A stretch of DNA of 64,000 nucleotides from Streptomyces avicenniae (GCF_000719135.1 NZ_JOEK01000006.1:62001-126000), one strand, 5' to 3'; counted from the stretch's first letter, positions 7,847 to 18,139 are shown. Notes: generated by a model from the sequence alone, not told the origin. A program made the numbers and translations.

Positions 7847-9421
7847 TCAGACCAGGGCGGCCACCTTCTCCCGGTACATCCGCACGGCCGCCGCGTCCCG
7901 GAAGGGCTCCAGCCTGCGCTCGAAGTCCTGGACGTACTCGTGCGCCCTGACCGAGCGCATCTCCGCCGCCTGGGCCGCCGCCTCGGCGGCCAGGGTGCAC
8001 GCCTGCTCGACGTCCCCGAGCCCGAGCCGCGCCGACGCCAGCACCACCCGGCAGAAGAGGCGGCTGCGGGCGAACGCGGGCGCGCGCAGTTGGAGGGAGC
8101 GCTCGGCGTGCCGCGCGGCCGACCTGTACTGCTGGAGGTCGCGGTGGGAGTGGGCGAACTCGTCGGCGAGCTGCGCCTCGTCGAAGAACCGCCCCCACGG
8201 CGGCACGTCGTCCCCGGCCCGCGCGGACTCCAGGGCACGTTCCGCCCTGGCGAGCGCGGCGGTGCAGGCCCGCACCTCCCCCATCAGCCCGTGCCCGCGC
8301 GCCTCGACGGCGTGCAGGAGCGCCTGGACGACGGGCGGCACCGAGCCGCCCATGCCCTGCTGCGCGACGCGGGCGAGCTGCACGGCCTCCCGGCCGTGCC
8401 CGAGGTACACCGCCTGTCTGCTCATGGACACGAGCACGTAGCCCCCGTATCCGCGGTCCCCCGCCGCCTGGGCGAGCCGCAGTGCCTGGACGAAGTAGCG
8501 CTGGGCGAGGCCGTGCGCGGCGATGTCGTACGCGGTCCAGCCCGCGAGGCGGGTCAGGTCGGCGGCGGCGGCGAACAGGCGGCGGCCGGCCTGTTCGCCG
8601 TAGGTGCCGCGGAGCATCGGTTCCAGCTCGTGCTCCAGGTAGCGGACGAGGGCCTGCCGCGCGTGGCCGCCGCCGTACGCCTGGTCGAGGCCGCGGAACA
8701 GCTCCGCGACCGAGCGCAGCGCGGCGATGTCGCCCGCGGTGACGCGCTGCCCCGGGCCCCGTTCGACGCGGTCGGCGGGGCTGGGGCGGTCGGGCTGCGC
8801 GGGCCTGGGCACGCGCCCCGGGGGGACGAGCCGCTCGGCGCGCGCGGCGGCGCCCGGCGGCAGGGGGCGGACGGGGCCGCGGCCCTGTTCGGGGACGCGG
8901 ATCGCCGGTGCGCCGGGCGGCGCCTCGGGAGGCTCGCCGCGCGCGACGCGTTCGTCGGGCCGTCCGATGAGCCAGTCGCGGCTGGGGACGACGAGCCCGG
9001 CGGGCGTGAAGGCGATCTTGCGCAGCTCGGCGTAGCTGCCCGAGTCCTTGCGCCACAGGCCCGCGACGATGTCCACCGCCTCGGCGGGGCCCGTGGCGAA
9101 TTCGAGACCCGCGTAGACCGGGGCGCAGGCTTCGAGCCCGAGGTCCTGGGCGGAGAGCCTGCGGCCGAGGCGTCGGGTGAACACCTCGGCGATCAGCGCG
9201 GGTGTCGTGCCGCGCGGACGCTGGCCGCGGAGCCAGCGTGTGACGGATGTCTTGTCGTAGCGGAGATCGAGGCCGTGTTCGAGGCCGAGCTGATCGACCC
9301 GCCGTGCGAGACCGGCGTGGGAGAACCCGGCCTCGGCGATGAGGGCGGCCAGCTGGCGGTTCGGCGTACGCGGGGACGCGGTCTGCGGGGAGGCGGTGCC
9401 TCCGGGTCGTTCCGTGGACAT
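7847..9421 (-). CDS. HTH/TPR-type regulator (NsdA-like)
   Basis: A 524-residue regulator of the actinobacterial kind with an N-terminal lambda-repressor-like HTH (about residues 20-85, including SVTRWLRGQRP) followed by a long helical region that reads as degenerate TPR repeats. Several repeats are built around Ala-Leu-rich helices near residues 290-510. The Pro/Arg-rich linker around residues 150-230 is probably disordered. NsdA and relatives in Streptomyces repress differentiation and antibiotic production, and similar genes sit next to lipB in this genus from memory. The ATG at 9421 is preferred over an upstream frame to 9517; AGGAGA lies about 11 bases upstream. Confidence 0.78.
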   Translation of the reverse strand: MSTERPGGTASPQTASPRTPNRQLAALIAEAGFSHAGLARRVDQLGLEHGLDLRYDKTSVTRWLRGQRPRGTTPALIAEVFTRRLGRRLSAQDLGLEACAPVYAGLEFATGPAEAVDIVAGLWRKDSGSYAELRKIAFTPAGLVVPSRDWLIGRPDERVARGEPPEAPPGAPAIRVPEQGRGPVRPLPPGAAARAERLVPPGRVPRPAQPDRPSPADRVERGPGQRVTAGDIAALRSVAELFRGLDQAYGGGHARQALVRYLEHELEPMLRGTYGEQAGRRLFAAAADLTRLAGWTAYDIAAHGLAQRYFVQALRLAQAAGDRGYGGYVLVSMSRQAVYLGHGREAVQLARVAQQGMGGSVPPVVQALLHAVEARGHGLMGEVRACTAALARAERALESARAGDDVPPWGRFFDEAQLADEFAHSHRDLQQYRSAARHAERSLQLRAPAFARSRLFCRVVLASARLGLGDVEQACTLAAEAAAQAAEMRSVRAHEYVQDFERRLEPFRDAAAVRMYREKVAALV

Positions 9422-9639
9422 CGGCGATGCGGTCTCCTGCCTTACGGCTGTGCGGCTGGAACGGCGTGAATGTAACGGTCCCGCCACGTCGCCTCGCGGC
9501 GTGGGCGCAGGATTCATCCAAAGGTGTGAGGGGGAGCCCGCCCCGGGATTAGCTGGTGCACGGGCTTAGAGTGGAGGTGAAACACAGAGCATGTGTGCGG
9601 ACGGACCGGTGAGTCGTACCGGAAGAAGGAGCGGTCGCG

Positions 9640-10434
9640 GTGAGCGAGCTGCGCTTTGTCCACCTCGGTTTCGGGCCGGAAGCCGTGGAGTACCACGCCG
9701 CGTGGCAGGAGCAACGGCGCGTCCACACGGCCAGGTTCGCGGACGAGATACCGGACACCTGTCTGCTTCTTGAGCACCGGAGCGTGTACACCGCCGGGCG
9801 TCGCACGGAGGACAGCGAGCGCCCCCTCGACGGGACGCCCGTCATCGACGTGGACCGGGGCGGGAAGATCACCTGGCACGGCCCAGGACAGCTCGTCGGC
9901 TACCCGATCCTCAAGCTGCCCCGGCCCGTTGACGTGGTCGCCCATGTCCGGCGCATCGAGGAGGCGCTGATCAGGACCTGCGCCGACCTCGGCCTCGCGA
10001 CGACCAGGATCGAGGGCCGCAGCGGCGTGTGGGTCCTCGGTGACACCGTGCCGGTCGGCGCGGGACCGGTCGGCGGCTCCGGCGGTCTCTCCCTCGACTT
10101 CGACCCCCGGTTGCACGACGAGGAGTTCGACCCGCGGCTCAGCGGCCCGGAGTACGCGCCCTCCAACGCGGGGCAGCGCGGCGAGGACCGCAAGCTGTGC
10201 GCGATCGGCATCCGCGTCGCGAAGGGCGTGACGATGCACGGCTTCGCGCTCAACTGCGACCCGGACAACACCTCGTTCGACCGCATCGTGCCCTGCGGCA
10301 TCCGCGACGCGGGTGTGACGTCGCTTACGCAGGAGCTGGGGCGGAAGGTCTCCGTCCGGGAGGTGCTCCCCGTGGTGGAGCGGCATCTGCGCGAGGTCGT
10401 GGGGGCGACGGTCCCCCTGCCGCGCGCCGTCTGA
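9640..10434 (+). CDS. lipB: Octanoyltransferase LipB
   Basis: Transfers octanoate from acyl carrier protein to the lipoyl domains of E2 and H proteins, the first step of lipoate synthesis. The 264 residues carry [19 protein letters not shown], the Lys of [12 protein letters not shown] and the acyl-cysteine in IVPCGI. Compared with E. coli LipB there is an insertion of roughly 40 residues (about 130-175) between GRSGVWV and the catalytic Lys. The GTG at 9640 has AAGGAG 9 bases upstream. A -10-like TAGAGT at 9567-9572 could start its leader. lipA follows 103 bases later. Confidence 0.95.
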   Translation: MSELRFVHLGFGPEAVEYHAAWQEQRRVHTARFADEIPDTCLLLEHRSVYTAGRRTEDSERPLDGTPVIDVDRGGKITWHGPGQLVGYPILKLPRPVDVVAHVRRIEEALIRTCADLGLATTRIEGRSGVWVLGDTVPVGAGPVGGSGGLSLDFDPRLHDEEFDPRLSGPEYAPSNAGQRGEDRKLCAIGIRVAKGVTMHGFALNCDPDNTSFDRIVPCGIRDAGVTSLTQELGRKVSVREVLPVVERHLREVVGATVPLPRAV

Positions 10435-10492
10435 GCCCCCGGGGCGCCCGCCCTGCCCCCCGTGCGGGGCGGGCGGCCCGTAATGCAAGGCG

Positions 10493-10498
10493 TACGCT
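10493..10498 (+). promoter_or_regulatory. Possible -10 box before lipA
   Basis: TACGCT lies 39 bases before the lipA start and just after GC-rich inverted-repeat sequence (about 10449-10480) in the lipB-lipA gap. This suggests lipA may have its own promoter in addition to read-through from lipB. Confidence 0.4.
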
Positions 10499-10537
10499 GG
10501 TGTTCGCCGAAGAATCGAAAGTGGTAGGGAGCCGGAC

Positions 10538-11479
10538 GTGTCCGCTGTCGCACCCGACGGTCGCAAGATGCTCCGTCTTGAGGTCAGGAACAGCCAGACC
10601 CCGATCGAACGCAAGCCGGAGTGGATCAAGACACGCGCCAAACTGGGCCCCGAGTACCAGGCGCTGCACGGGCTCGTGAAGCGCGAGGGCCTGCACACGG
10701 TGTGCCAGGAGGCCGGCTGTCCCAACATCTTCGAGTGCTGGGAGGACCGGGAGGCGACGTTCCTCATCGGCGGCGAGCAGTGCACCAGGCGCTGCGACTT
10801 CTGCCAGATCGACACCGGCCGCCCGGCGGACCTCGACCGTGACGAGCCGCGCCGCGTCGCCGAGTCGGTGCAGCAGATGGAGCTGAAGTACGCCACGATC
10901 ACCGGCGTCGCGCGCGACGACCTGGCGGACGGCGGCGCCTGGCTCTACGCGGAGACCGTGCGGCAGATCCACGGCCTGATCCCCGGCACCGGCGTCGAAC
11001 TGCTCATCCCCGACTTCAACGCGGTGCCCGAGCAGCTGGCCGAGGTGTTCGGCAGCCGCCCCGAGGTGCTGGCGCACAACGTCGAGACCGTCCCGCGGAT
11101 CTTCAAGCGCATCCGCCCCGCGTTCCGCTACGACCGCTCGCTGCGCGTCCTGACGCTGGCGCGGGAGGCCGGGCTCGTCACCAAGTCGAACCTGATCCTC
11201 GGCCTCGGCGAGACGCGTGAGGAGGTCAGCCAGGCGCTGCGCGACATGCACGAGGCGGGGTGCGAGCTGATCACGATCACGCAGTACCTGCGGCCGACGC
11301 CCCGGCACCACCCGGTGGAGCGGTGGGTGAAGCCGGCGGAGTTCGTGGAGCTGGGCGAGGAGGCCGAGGCGATCGGCTACGCGGGCGTCATGTCCGGGCC
11401 GCTGGTGCGCTCGTCGTACCGCGCCGGGCGGCTGTACCGGCAGGCGATCGACCGGCGCGCGGGGGTACCGGCGGCCTGA
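10538..11479 (+). CDS. lipA: Lipoyl synthase LipA
   Basis: A radical-SAM enzyme that inserts two sulfurs into the octanoyl group on lipoyl domains. The 313 residues show both iron-sulfur clusters: the auxiliary cluster ligands in [14 protein letters not shown] and the radical-SAM CxxxCxxC in [10 protein letters not shown]. The conserved C-terminal Arg-Ser segment [11 protein letters not shown] is present. The GTG at 10538 is supported by AGGGAG at 10526-10531. Its product is needed by SucB at the left edge of the window. Confidence 0.96.
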   Translation: MSAVAPDGRKMLRLEVRNSQTPIERKPEWIKTRAKLGPEYQALHGLVKREGLHTVCQEAGCPNIFECWEDREATFLIGGEQCTRRCDFCQIDTGRPADLDRDEPRRVAESVQQMELKYATITGVARDDLADGGAWLYAETVRQIHGLIPGTGVELLIPDFNAVPEQLAEVFGSRPEVLAHNVETVPRIFKRIRPAFRYDRSLRVLTLAREAGLVTKSNLILGLGETREEVSQALRDMHEAGCELITITQYLRPTPRHHPVERWVKPAEFVELGEEAEAIGYAGVMSGPLVRSSYRAGRLYRQAIDRRAGVPAA

Positions 11480-11562
11480 CGGAGGCCGTCGTCCCGTGGC
11501 CCGGGCTTTCAGTGGCTTTGACCCCCGGGTCATGGGCCCGTAACACCGTTCGATGACGATGG

Positions 11563-11575
11563 GAACACCGTGTTC
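11563..11575 (+). promoter_or_regulatory. Palindrome upstream of small gene
   Basis: GAACACCGTGTTC is a palindrome with 6-bp arms and one central base, 63 bases before the start at 11639. It resembles a SOS-type GAAC..GTTC box but has five rather than four bases between the half-sites, so I do not call it a LexA site. Confidence 0.3.
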
Positions 11576-11638
11576 GAACGCGAGGTGCGAACACTCGGTC
11601 CGGGCCGTAGGCCCGGCCGCCCTGGGAGGGGACTGACC

Positions 11639-11860
11639 ATGGCACACGTCGTCCAGACGCGCCCGTCCGTGACCGGAACGCTGCGGGTCCTGGAGGGCAT
11701 GCTGCTGCGTGCCGGGCGCCGTACGGCGCTGGAGAACGCCTGGGCGGCCGTGCAGGCCGACCGGGAGCGCGCGGCGGCCAGGGGCGAGGCGGAGCGCGCG
11801 CTGCGTGCCGTCACCGCCGCCGAGGCGCCCAGGACGGCGCTGCCCGCGCCGCCCGCCTGA
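11639..11860 (+). CDS. Small conserved protein (73 aa)
   Basis: The protein starts MAHVVQTRPSVTGTLRVLEG and is predicted to be largely helical, with an Arg/Ala-rich middle and a Pro/Ala tail. GGGAGGGG lies 7 bases upstream, so the ATG at 11639 is well supported. A small gene at this place between lipA and the DUF4191 gene is, from memory, common in Streptomyces. No domain or function is recognisable. Confidence 0.72.
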   Translation: MAHVVQTRPSVTGTLRVLEGMLLRAGRRTALENAWAAVQADRERAAARGEAERALRAVTAAEAPRTALPAPPA

Positions 11861-11923
11861 CGCGCCCCCGTACCGCCGGGGGCCCTGCGGGGACCACCGC
11901 GCGGCGACGCGCCGGGCGCCCCG

Positions 11924-11929
11924 TATGCT
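11924..11929 (+). promoter_or_regulatory. -10 box of a leaderless promoter
   Basis: TATGCT is followed after 7 bases by the ATG at 11937, with no ribosome site between. Transcription probably starts at or next to the start codon. Confidence 0.5.
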
Positions 11930-11936
11930 TGCGCGC

Positions 11937-12644
11937 ATGGCGCGGAAGGACAAGGAACAGGATTCCGAGAATCCGGGGCGACTCAAGCAGATCGCCCTGA
12001 CGTACAGGATGACCCGGCGGTCCGACCGCTGGATCGGCTGGATCATCTCAGGGGTCGGTCTCGGCACCTTCGCGGTGATCCTGCTCATCGGCTTCCTGCT
12101 GGGGCACCCCGTCTACCTGGGCATCCTCGGTGCCCTCGTGGCCCTGCTGACGACGGCGATCGTCTTCGGACGGCGGGCCGAGCGGGCGGCGTTCGGGCAG
12201 ATGGAGGGGCAGCCGGGCGCGGCGGCGGCCGTGCTGGAGAACATGCGGCGTGGTGTCGCGTTCACCCCGGCCGTGGCGATCAACCGGCAGCAGGACGTCG
12301 TGCACCGGGCGGTCGGCAAGTACGGCGTGGTGCTGGTCGGCGAGGGCAACCAGAACCGGGTGAAGGGCCTGATCGCCGCCGAGCGCCGCCGGATGAACCG
12401 CGTGGTCTCCGACGTGCCGGTGCACGACCTGATCGTCGGGGACGGCGAGGGCCAGGTGCCGCTGACGAAGCTGCGGTCGAAGATCATGAAGTATCCGCGG
12501 GTGCTCGCCGGGGGCCGCGTCACCGAGGTCAACGACCGCCTGCGGGCGATGGGCGACCTGATGAACAACATGCCGGTCCCGAAGGGGCCGCTGCCCAAGG
12601 GGATGCGGATGCCGAAGGGCAACTCGCCGCGTCGCGGGCGCTGA
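11937..12644 (+). CDS. DUF4191 membrane protein
   Basis: A 235-residue integral membrane protein. After a charged N-terminus (MARKDKEQDSENPGRLKQIA) come two adjacent hydrophobic helices (about residues 30-52 and 58-76), then a long cytoplasmic domain with conserved VLENMRRGVAF and VGEGNQNRVKGLIA stretches and a basic tail. This is the DUF4191 pattern, widespread in actinobacteria next to lipA and of unknown function. The ATG at 11937 is chosen because TATGCT is 7 bases upstream; an in-frame ATG at 11925 falls within that box. Confidence 0.85.
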   Translation: MARKDKEQDSENPGRLKQIALTYRMTRRSDRWIGWIISGVGLGTFAVILLIGFLLGHPVYLGILGALVALLTTAIVFGRRAERAAFGQMEGQPGAAAAVLENMRRGVAFTPAVAINRQQDVVHRAVGKYGVVLVGEGNQNRVKGLIAAERRRMNRVVSDVPVHDLIVGDGEGQVPLTKLRSKIMKYPRVLAGGRVTEVNDRLRAMGDLMNNMPVPKGPLPKGMRMPKGNSPRRGR

Positions 12645-12694
12645 CCGCCGCCCACCCACCCACGTCCCTCCCGGACCGCGCGCCGGAGAACACC

Positions 12695-12729
12695 GTGCCC
12701 CCGGGCCCCGTTGACGGGCCCGGGGGCAC
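12695..12729. terminator. Hairpin between convergent genes
   Basis: A 14-bp GC-rich stem (GTGCCCCCGGGCCC and its complement) with a 7-nt loop, lying between the DUF4191 stop and the convergent RDD gene. Confidence 0.7.
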
Positions 12730-12769
12730 TTCGCTGTCGTGTGGCCGCCGGGGCGGCGCGCGGGGTGCG

Positions 12770-13237
12770 TCAGTAGCGGACCTGGGCGGAGCCGGAGAGA
12801 CGGTCGTGCAGGCCGCGCTGGTCGCGGTCCCAGACGAGGGCGGGCACGGCGAGCGCGAGGAGCAGGGTGCGCAGCACGGCGCGGGGGAACGTGAGGCGTG
12901 CCCCGGTGACGCTGATGACGCGCACCCGCACCAGCCGCTTCCCCGGCGTGAAGCCGAGCGTGCCGACCGTGAGCACGGCCATCACGACGAAGACGAGGAG
13001 CGCCCAGTTGCTCACGGTCGTCGCCCGGCCGTCGGCCAGCAGACCGTATGCGATCAGGTTGCACAGCGCCCAGTCGATCGCGAGGGCCCCGAGGCGCCTG
13101 CCGAAGCGGGCCAGGGAACCCGGCCCCTCCTCGGGCAGACCGAGCCGCTCACCCCGATAGCCGAACTCGGCCCCCATGTCCTCGGCCGCCGCGCGGGGTC
13201 CGGAGAGCCACGAGCCGATTGCCTGGCGATTGTCCAC
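12770..13237 (-). CDS. RDD family membrane protein
   Basis: A 155-residue membrane protein. RDD-type hallmarks are RFGRRLGALAIDWALCNLIA (first helix with Arg and Asp) and the segment GFTPGKRLVRVRVI. Three hydrophobic helices are visible. The GTG at 13237 (VDNRQAIGSWLSGP) is chosen because TACCGT lies 7 bases upstream on this strand, so the message is probably leaderless; an open frame to 13276 lacks other support. RDD proteins are poorly understood and are sometimes linked to ion transport. It is divergent from glnA, with about 195 bp between starts. Confidence 0.85.
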   Translation of the reverse strand: MDNRQAIGSWLSGPRAAAEDMGAEFGYRGERLGLPEEGPGSLARFGRRLGALAIDWALCNLIAYGLLADGRATTVSNWALLVFVVMAVLTVGTLGFTPGKRLVRVRVISVTGARLTFPRAVLRTLLLALAVPALVWDRDQRGLHDRLSGSAQVRY

Positions 13238-13244
13238 GTACACC

Positions 13245-13250
13245 ACGGTA
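13245..13250 (-). promoter_or_regulatory. -10 box of a leaderless promoter for the RDD gene
   Basis: On the minus strand TACCGT is followed after 7 bases by the GTG at 13237, with no ribosome site between. Confidence 0.45.
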
Positions 13251-13298
13251 GCGCGGTCACCCGGACGGCCCGTCACCGGTATCGGGCGAGAAGTCCGG

Positions 13299-13336
13299 TT
13301 AACATCGGCGAAACAACTGAGTCACGCCCGAGAAAT
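13299..13336 (+). promoter_or_regulatory. GlnR box upstream of glnA
   Basis: Four half-elements with exact 6-bp gaps: TTAAC, GAAAC, GTCAC and GAAAT at 13299, 13310, 13321 and 13332. This fits the established GlnR consensus gTnAC-n6-GaAAC repeated twice. It sits just upstream of a -10-like TAGGGT (13347-13352) and 96 bases before the glnA start, where an OmpR-type activator such as GlnR would act. Confidence 0.85.
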
Positions 13337-13346
13337 CGCCTGTCCA

Positions 13347-13352
13347 TAGGGT
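13347..13352 (+). promoter_or_regulatory. -10 box of glnA
   Basis: TAGGGT fits the TAnnnT pattern and begins 11 bases after the GlnR box. It implies a leader of about 73 nt. Confidence 0.45.
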
Positions 13353-13431
13353 CGCCCCGGCAGGCCCACGCACGGGCCGTTCCCGAGCTGCGCATCCCCG
13401 TCCCTCCACGGCGGGGCTAGGAGGACACCGG

Positions 13432-14847
<1,416 letters not shown>

Positions 14848-15286
14848 AGAGCCCGGCCGGGCAATCTGGGCAGAGCATCCGAGAACAGGGTGCGGGCTAC
14901 GAGATCCCTTGTCGTTTCTCGTCATGACCGTTGTCTCCTCGCCCCCTCGTGCACCAAGTGTGCAGCGTCAAGCCACGCCCCGGTCCAATGCCAGAGAGCA
15001 AGCAGCGGGGCCCGCTACCCCATAGTCGGTAGCGGGCCCCGCCTGGTCGATTGCCCCGCTGAACTCCAGCGATTCCGGAGCGGGGATAGCACGCATGGTC
15101 GCGATGTGGTGCCCAATCACGTGGGTCCGAGAGGTATTCCAGTTCGCCTCAGCAGGGCCCGTTCACCCTGGTCGCGGACCTTCCGTTGCTGCACTTCGGC
15201 CTTCTGGGGCCTCGGCTTCCGCACGGAGGCCGCTACCCACTACCTGACGACGGCCTTCACGGTGAAGGCCGAGACGGCCGGACTGG
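14848..15286. other. Gene-free gap after glnA
   Basis: 439 bases with no convincing coding frame. It contains a strong hairpin (15005-15042) and marks the change from the core region to the less GC-extreme accessory patch. I looked for a tRNA or attachment site here and found none. Confidence 0.6.
15005..15042. terminator. Strong hairpin downstream of glnA
   Basis: Perfect 15-bp stem (GCGGGGCCCGCTACC with its complement) and an 8-nt loop, about 155 bases after the glnA stop. It would end glnA transcription and could also stop minus-strand read-through from 15287-16261. Confidence 0.7.
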
Positions 15287-16261
15287 CTACACCATGGGCG
15301 GTTCGGGGATGCGCCAGACGATGTGAAACCGCTCGGCGTGGGGAAGCCCTGGCGGAGACACCGGAGCGATTTGCTTGATCAGGTAGCCGAAGACCATGTG
15401 ATGCGCCGCCTCCGACACCTCGTCCCAGGTATCCGGAGTCACGATCATCACCTCGCGCATCAGGCTCAGATCCGACTCGTTCTCCAGTATCTCCGCACGA
15501 TCGTTGCGGTCCATCGCCTCGTCGGCGCGCATGGCACGGATCGACTCTGCAAGTAGATTCGGCTCACGACCAAGACGCCGCAGAATCTCCTGACAGCCGT
15601 ATTGGAAGGCCGCATACGCCTCCATGGCCTCCCTATCGTGACTGCGGTAACCGTACGGCGCCCCCTCTTCCGCCCCGACGTAGTCACCCTTCAGCGTGTA
15701 CAGCAGGACCCGCAGCGCATGTTCGGCTCCCTGCTCCTCAATGAATCTCACCATTGCGCGAACCCATTGGTCCTCAGGGATCAGCGGCTCGTGGGGGGCG
15801 GCAAGCGAGGGGTGGATCTCGATGGCGTTGAACGGGTTGACCAACATCCCCGTCACTAGCTCTGGCGTCCACTTGCCGTTCTCACCTCCCCAACCACTGT
15901 TGACGAGTTCCTGGAACGACTTCAGCGCACCGGACTCTCCTTCGCCGATCGCGCGCCACAACAACAGGAACCGGGCTGTCTCGGACTCCTCGTCCCGGGC
16001 CGGGCTGCATAGTCCGGCCATGACAACGACGATGTCGTGGACGGTCTCCCAACGCGGCACCCGAATCCCGTTGACGGCGGAACGCACGGTCTCATGGCTC
16101 GCGTCCGACAACTGATCATCACGACTCCGGATGAGCGTGCTCACCTTCCGGAAACTCAACCGGCCCGCCGAGCGATGCAGTTCCTGAAGCGCATCCACCA
16201 ATTCTCGATGTCGGCCTGCCGGTTGCGGCGGAGCACTGGAAGCGACCAAGGGGGTTCCCAC
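15287..16261 (-). CDS. HTH-domain protein of unknown function
   Basis: A 324-residue protein that I do not recognise as a named family. Residues about 20-80 form a helix-turn-helix of the kind seen at the N-terminus of actinobacterial multidomain regulators (LSFRKVSTLIRSRDD, then SHETVRSAVNGIRVPRWETV). The remainder is mostly helical and acidic, with no enzyme motif, signal peptide or membrane segment. The GTG start at 16261 has only a weak ribosome site; a TTG four codons later is possible. Codon use is less GC-biased than in the flanking core genes, suggesting acquired DNA. It is divergent from the 16431 gene, sharing a 169-bp gap with repeats. Confidence 0.68.
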   Translation of the reverse strand: MGTPLVASSAPPQPAGRHRELVDALQELHRSAGRLSFRKVSTLIRSRDDQLSDASHETVRSAVNGIRVPRWETVHDIVVVMAGLCSPARDEESETARFLLLWRAIGEGESGALKSFQELVNSGWGGENGKWTPELVTGMLVNPFNAIEIHPSLAAPHEPLIPEDQWVRAMVRFIEEQGAEHALRVLLYTLKGDYVGAEEGAPYGYRSHDREAMEAYAAFQYGCQEILRRLGREPNLLAESIRAMRADEAMDRNDRAEILENESDLSLMREVMIVTPDTWDEVSEAAHHMVFGYLIKQIAPVSPPGLPHAERFHIVWRIPEPPMV

Positions 16262-16272
16262 CTGCTCGAAGT

Positions 16273-16334
16273 GTCAAGTTCCGTCAATACAGTAGAGGCT
16301 GAGGACCAGGGCCAAGTCAGTATTCGTCAAGTTC
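16273..16334. repeat. 9-bp direct repeats in a divergent promoter region
   Basis: GTCAAGTTC occurs at 16273-16281 and again at 16326-16334, with partly inverted AATAC/GTATT elements between. They lie between the divergent genes at 15287-16261 and 16431-17861, so they are plausible sites for the HTH protein. Confidence 0.45.
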
Positions 16335-16430
16335 GCTGGCCCGTCCGCCAAACTGTGACTTGCGGCCGACCGGCGGCTGGAGCATAGGGAAGGCGCCGAT
16401 GGAGCGCCTTCGCCCAAGGAGTTGCCACGC

Positions 16431-17861
16431 ATGCACATCCCCGCCTACGCCCGTGACACGATTCGCGCTGCCCTGCTAACCCGCCTGCCCACGTCACGGC
16501 AGGTGGGCGGCTTGGACTGCTGCCTGTGCAATGAGCCGTTCGGCGAGAACCTTGCTGTTGTACCCCTCGGGCCGACATCAACGTCCGGACTGTTCGGATG
16601 CCGTCCCTGTCTGACCCGGTTGGTCACCCGGGCGCGGCGGACGCGCGACACTGCGTTGGCCGACGACGCCGAGCGCGCCAATGCGGAGTTCGAGACTTGG
16701 ATGCCTATACGTGAACGCTATCTCGCCCGACTCGACAGCGTACGGAAGGCTGCTGAAGCCGTGGCTAGCCTGGCCGAAGGCGAAGACACCGAGGCGCTGC
16801 GTGTCGCCTGGCTACTGGTCTCGCTGGAGTCCGCCTACACCTGGGTCCCCGATACGCCGGAACCGCCGCCCTCCATGGATCGTGAGGACATGGAGATGAA
16901 GGACGGCGCCTTCCGGCTCGACTTGGCCATGATCACGGCGCGGGAGGCGGTGGCGGAGCGCTTGGCTTACCACCTCCTCAACGAGGCTCAGCCGGACGAT
17001 CCGGAGATGTGCGCGGAGCTCGAATGCGAGGAGGACTGTTCGGGACGCCACGACTCCACACACATCGACTGCGGGCCGGATGCAGTCTTCGACGATCTGG
17101 CGGAGCACGGCATCACCGTGGAGCCGCCAGAGCCCGAGCACTCGTCACCTCGGCTCGCGGCCCTCTTGGAGAGGACCGAGGCCGACAAGGAGCGCTCACC
17201 GCTTCCGGATGTAGAGGAGCATGCCCCCGCTGTCCTCGCACGCTTCGGGATCGATGCGGACGATACGAAAGTCCTGGTGAGCGTGGCGGCAGTTGGCCTG
17301 GTGGCCGACGCCTGGCGCGAGGGGCCGCTGGACGTGATCCACGCGGCCGATAACGGGCCGAACGATGGCGAGATGTTCGCGCAGAGCGTCGATCTGTACC
17401 GCAGGGCCTGCGCGGCTCTGGTGAGCGCGCGGGACGATGGGCCAGAAGCGCTGCTTGCGTTCGTGGCCGTCGCCTCGGACGTAGAACTTCCGTGGGCCGG
17501 CGGCTCGCGATTCGCGCTACGGATGGTGCCCGCGTCCGCGGCGGAGTTGGCCCGGCACGTCGAGGACCGGGTCGGGTTCACCCAGGAATTGATGCGTGAA
17601 CAGGGTTGGCGCGCGGGACTGCTGCACCGAGCGACATCGGCCGTCTTCAAAGCTCCCTCTCATTTCGGAATGCCGCACTGGCCCGGCGCCGTCGCCTCAG
17701 CCATGGAACGTCTCCCCCAACTCGACCGGTCAGGCGCACCCGAGGCACTGGCCGACCTCGTGATGGTTGAGGCGTCGTTGCTGAAAGCACCTGACCAGTT
17801 GGGGGCGGATGCCCTCGACTGGCTCTCTCACCAGCAGTTGCTCGGCCAGCGAGCCTCATGA
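16431..17861 (+). CDS. Cys-rich protein of unknown function with N-terminal zinc-ribbon-like motif
   Basis: A 476-residue protein with no family I can name. Near the N-terminus two CxxC pairs (C30/C33 and C57/C60, in CCLCNEP and GCRPCL) look like a zinc ribbon. A second Cys/His cluster (about residues 198-220, with CAELECEEDC) could bind another metal. The rest is acidic and helical, with Ala/Leu-rich C-terminal repeats and no signal peptide. The ATG at 16431 has AAGGAG 9 bases upstream, and a TTG at 16422 is the alternative. Its stop overlaps the next start as ATGA, so the two proteins are translationally coupled and probably work together. Base composition is less extreme than in neighbouring core genes. 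Confidence 0.7.
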   Translation: MHIPAYARDTIRAALLTRLPTSRQVGGLDCCLCNEPFGENLAVVPLGPTSTSGLFGCRPCLTRLVTRARRTRDTALADDAERANAEFETWMPIRERYLARLDSVRKAAEAVASLAEGEDTEALRVAWLLVSLESAYTWVPDTPEPPPSMDREDMEMKDGAFRLDLAMITAREAVAERLAYHLLNEAQPDDPEMCAELECEEDCSGRHDSTHIDCGPDAVFDDLAEHGITVEPPEPEHSSPRLAALLERTEADKERSPLPDVEEHAPAVLARFGIDADDTKVLVSVAAVGLVADAWREGPLDVIHAADNGPNDGEMFAQSVDLYRRACAALVSARDDGPEALLAFVAVASDVELPWAGGSRFALRMVPASAAELARHVEDRVGFTQELMREQGWRAGLLHRATSAVFKAPSHFGMPHWPGAVASAMERLPQLDRSGAPEALADLVMVEASLLKAPDQLGADALDWLSHQQLLGQRAS

Positions 17862-18139
17862 GTTGGGACAACCTCAGCCTGATCATCCTCGCCGCCTTCG
17901 GCTGCCTCACTCTCCTGCTGACACAGGTAAGTGAAGTACTATCCAAGCTCCCGCAGATCATCCGTGCCTGGCGGGAAGTACGAAACGAACTGCGCAGTGC
18001 GACCGATGGCCGTCAGGGAACTGCCGAGGAATACGACGACCGAAGTGTCCGCCCCGGGCCCACAACGGGATGTTGTTCTGATGCAATCTGCGAGCGTGAG
18101 ATACATATGAGGCCGTCTGCACGCAGTACCGATGAATGA
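17858..18139 (+). CDS. Small membrane protein coupled to the Cys-rich protein
   Basis: A 93-residue protein whose ATG overlaps the preceding stop (ATGA). Residues about 6-28 form one hydrophobic helix (LSLIILAAFGCLTLLLTQVS), followed by a basic amphipathic stretch (LPQIIRAWREVRNELR) and a polar tail. It would anchor a short cytoplasmic domain to the membrane. The coupling suggests it partners the 16431-17861 product. No family is recognised. The last 30 residues have weak coding character. Confidence 0.62.
   Translation: MSWDNLSLIILAAFGCLTLLLTQVSEVLSKLPQIIRAWREVRNELRSATDGRQGTAEEYDDRSVRPGPTTGCCSDAICEREIHMRPSARSTDE

Noticed and set aside
11563..11575. LexA/SOS box GAACACCGTGTTC
   Set aside because: The half-sites are five bases apart rather than four, and the downstream gene has no link to DNA repair.
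14848..15286. tRNA gene or phage attachment site at the left edge of the accessory patch
   Set aside because: No cloverleaf pattern or GTTCGA-type T-loop, no integrase, and no matching repeat at the right edge.
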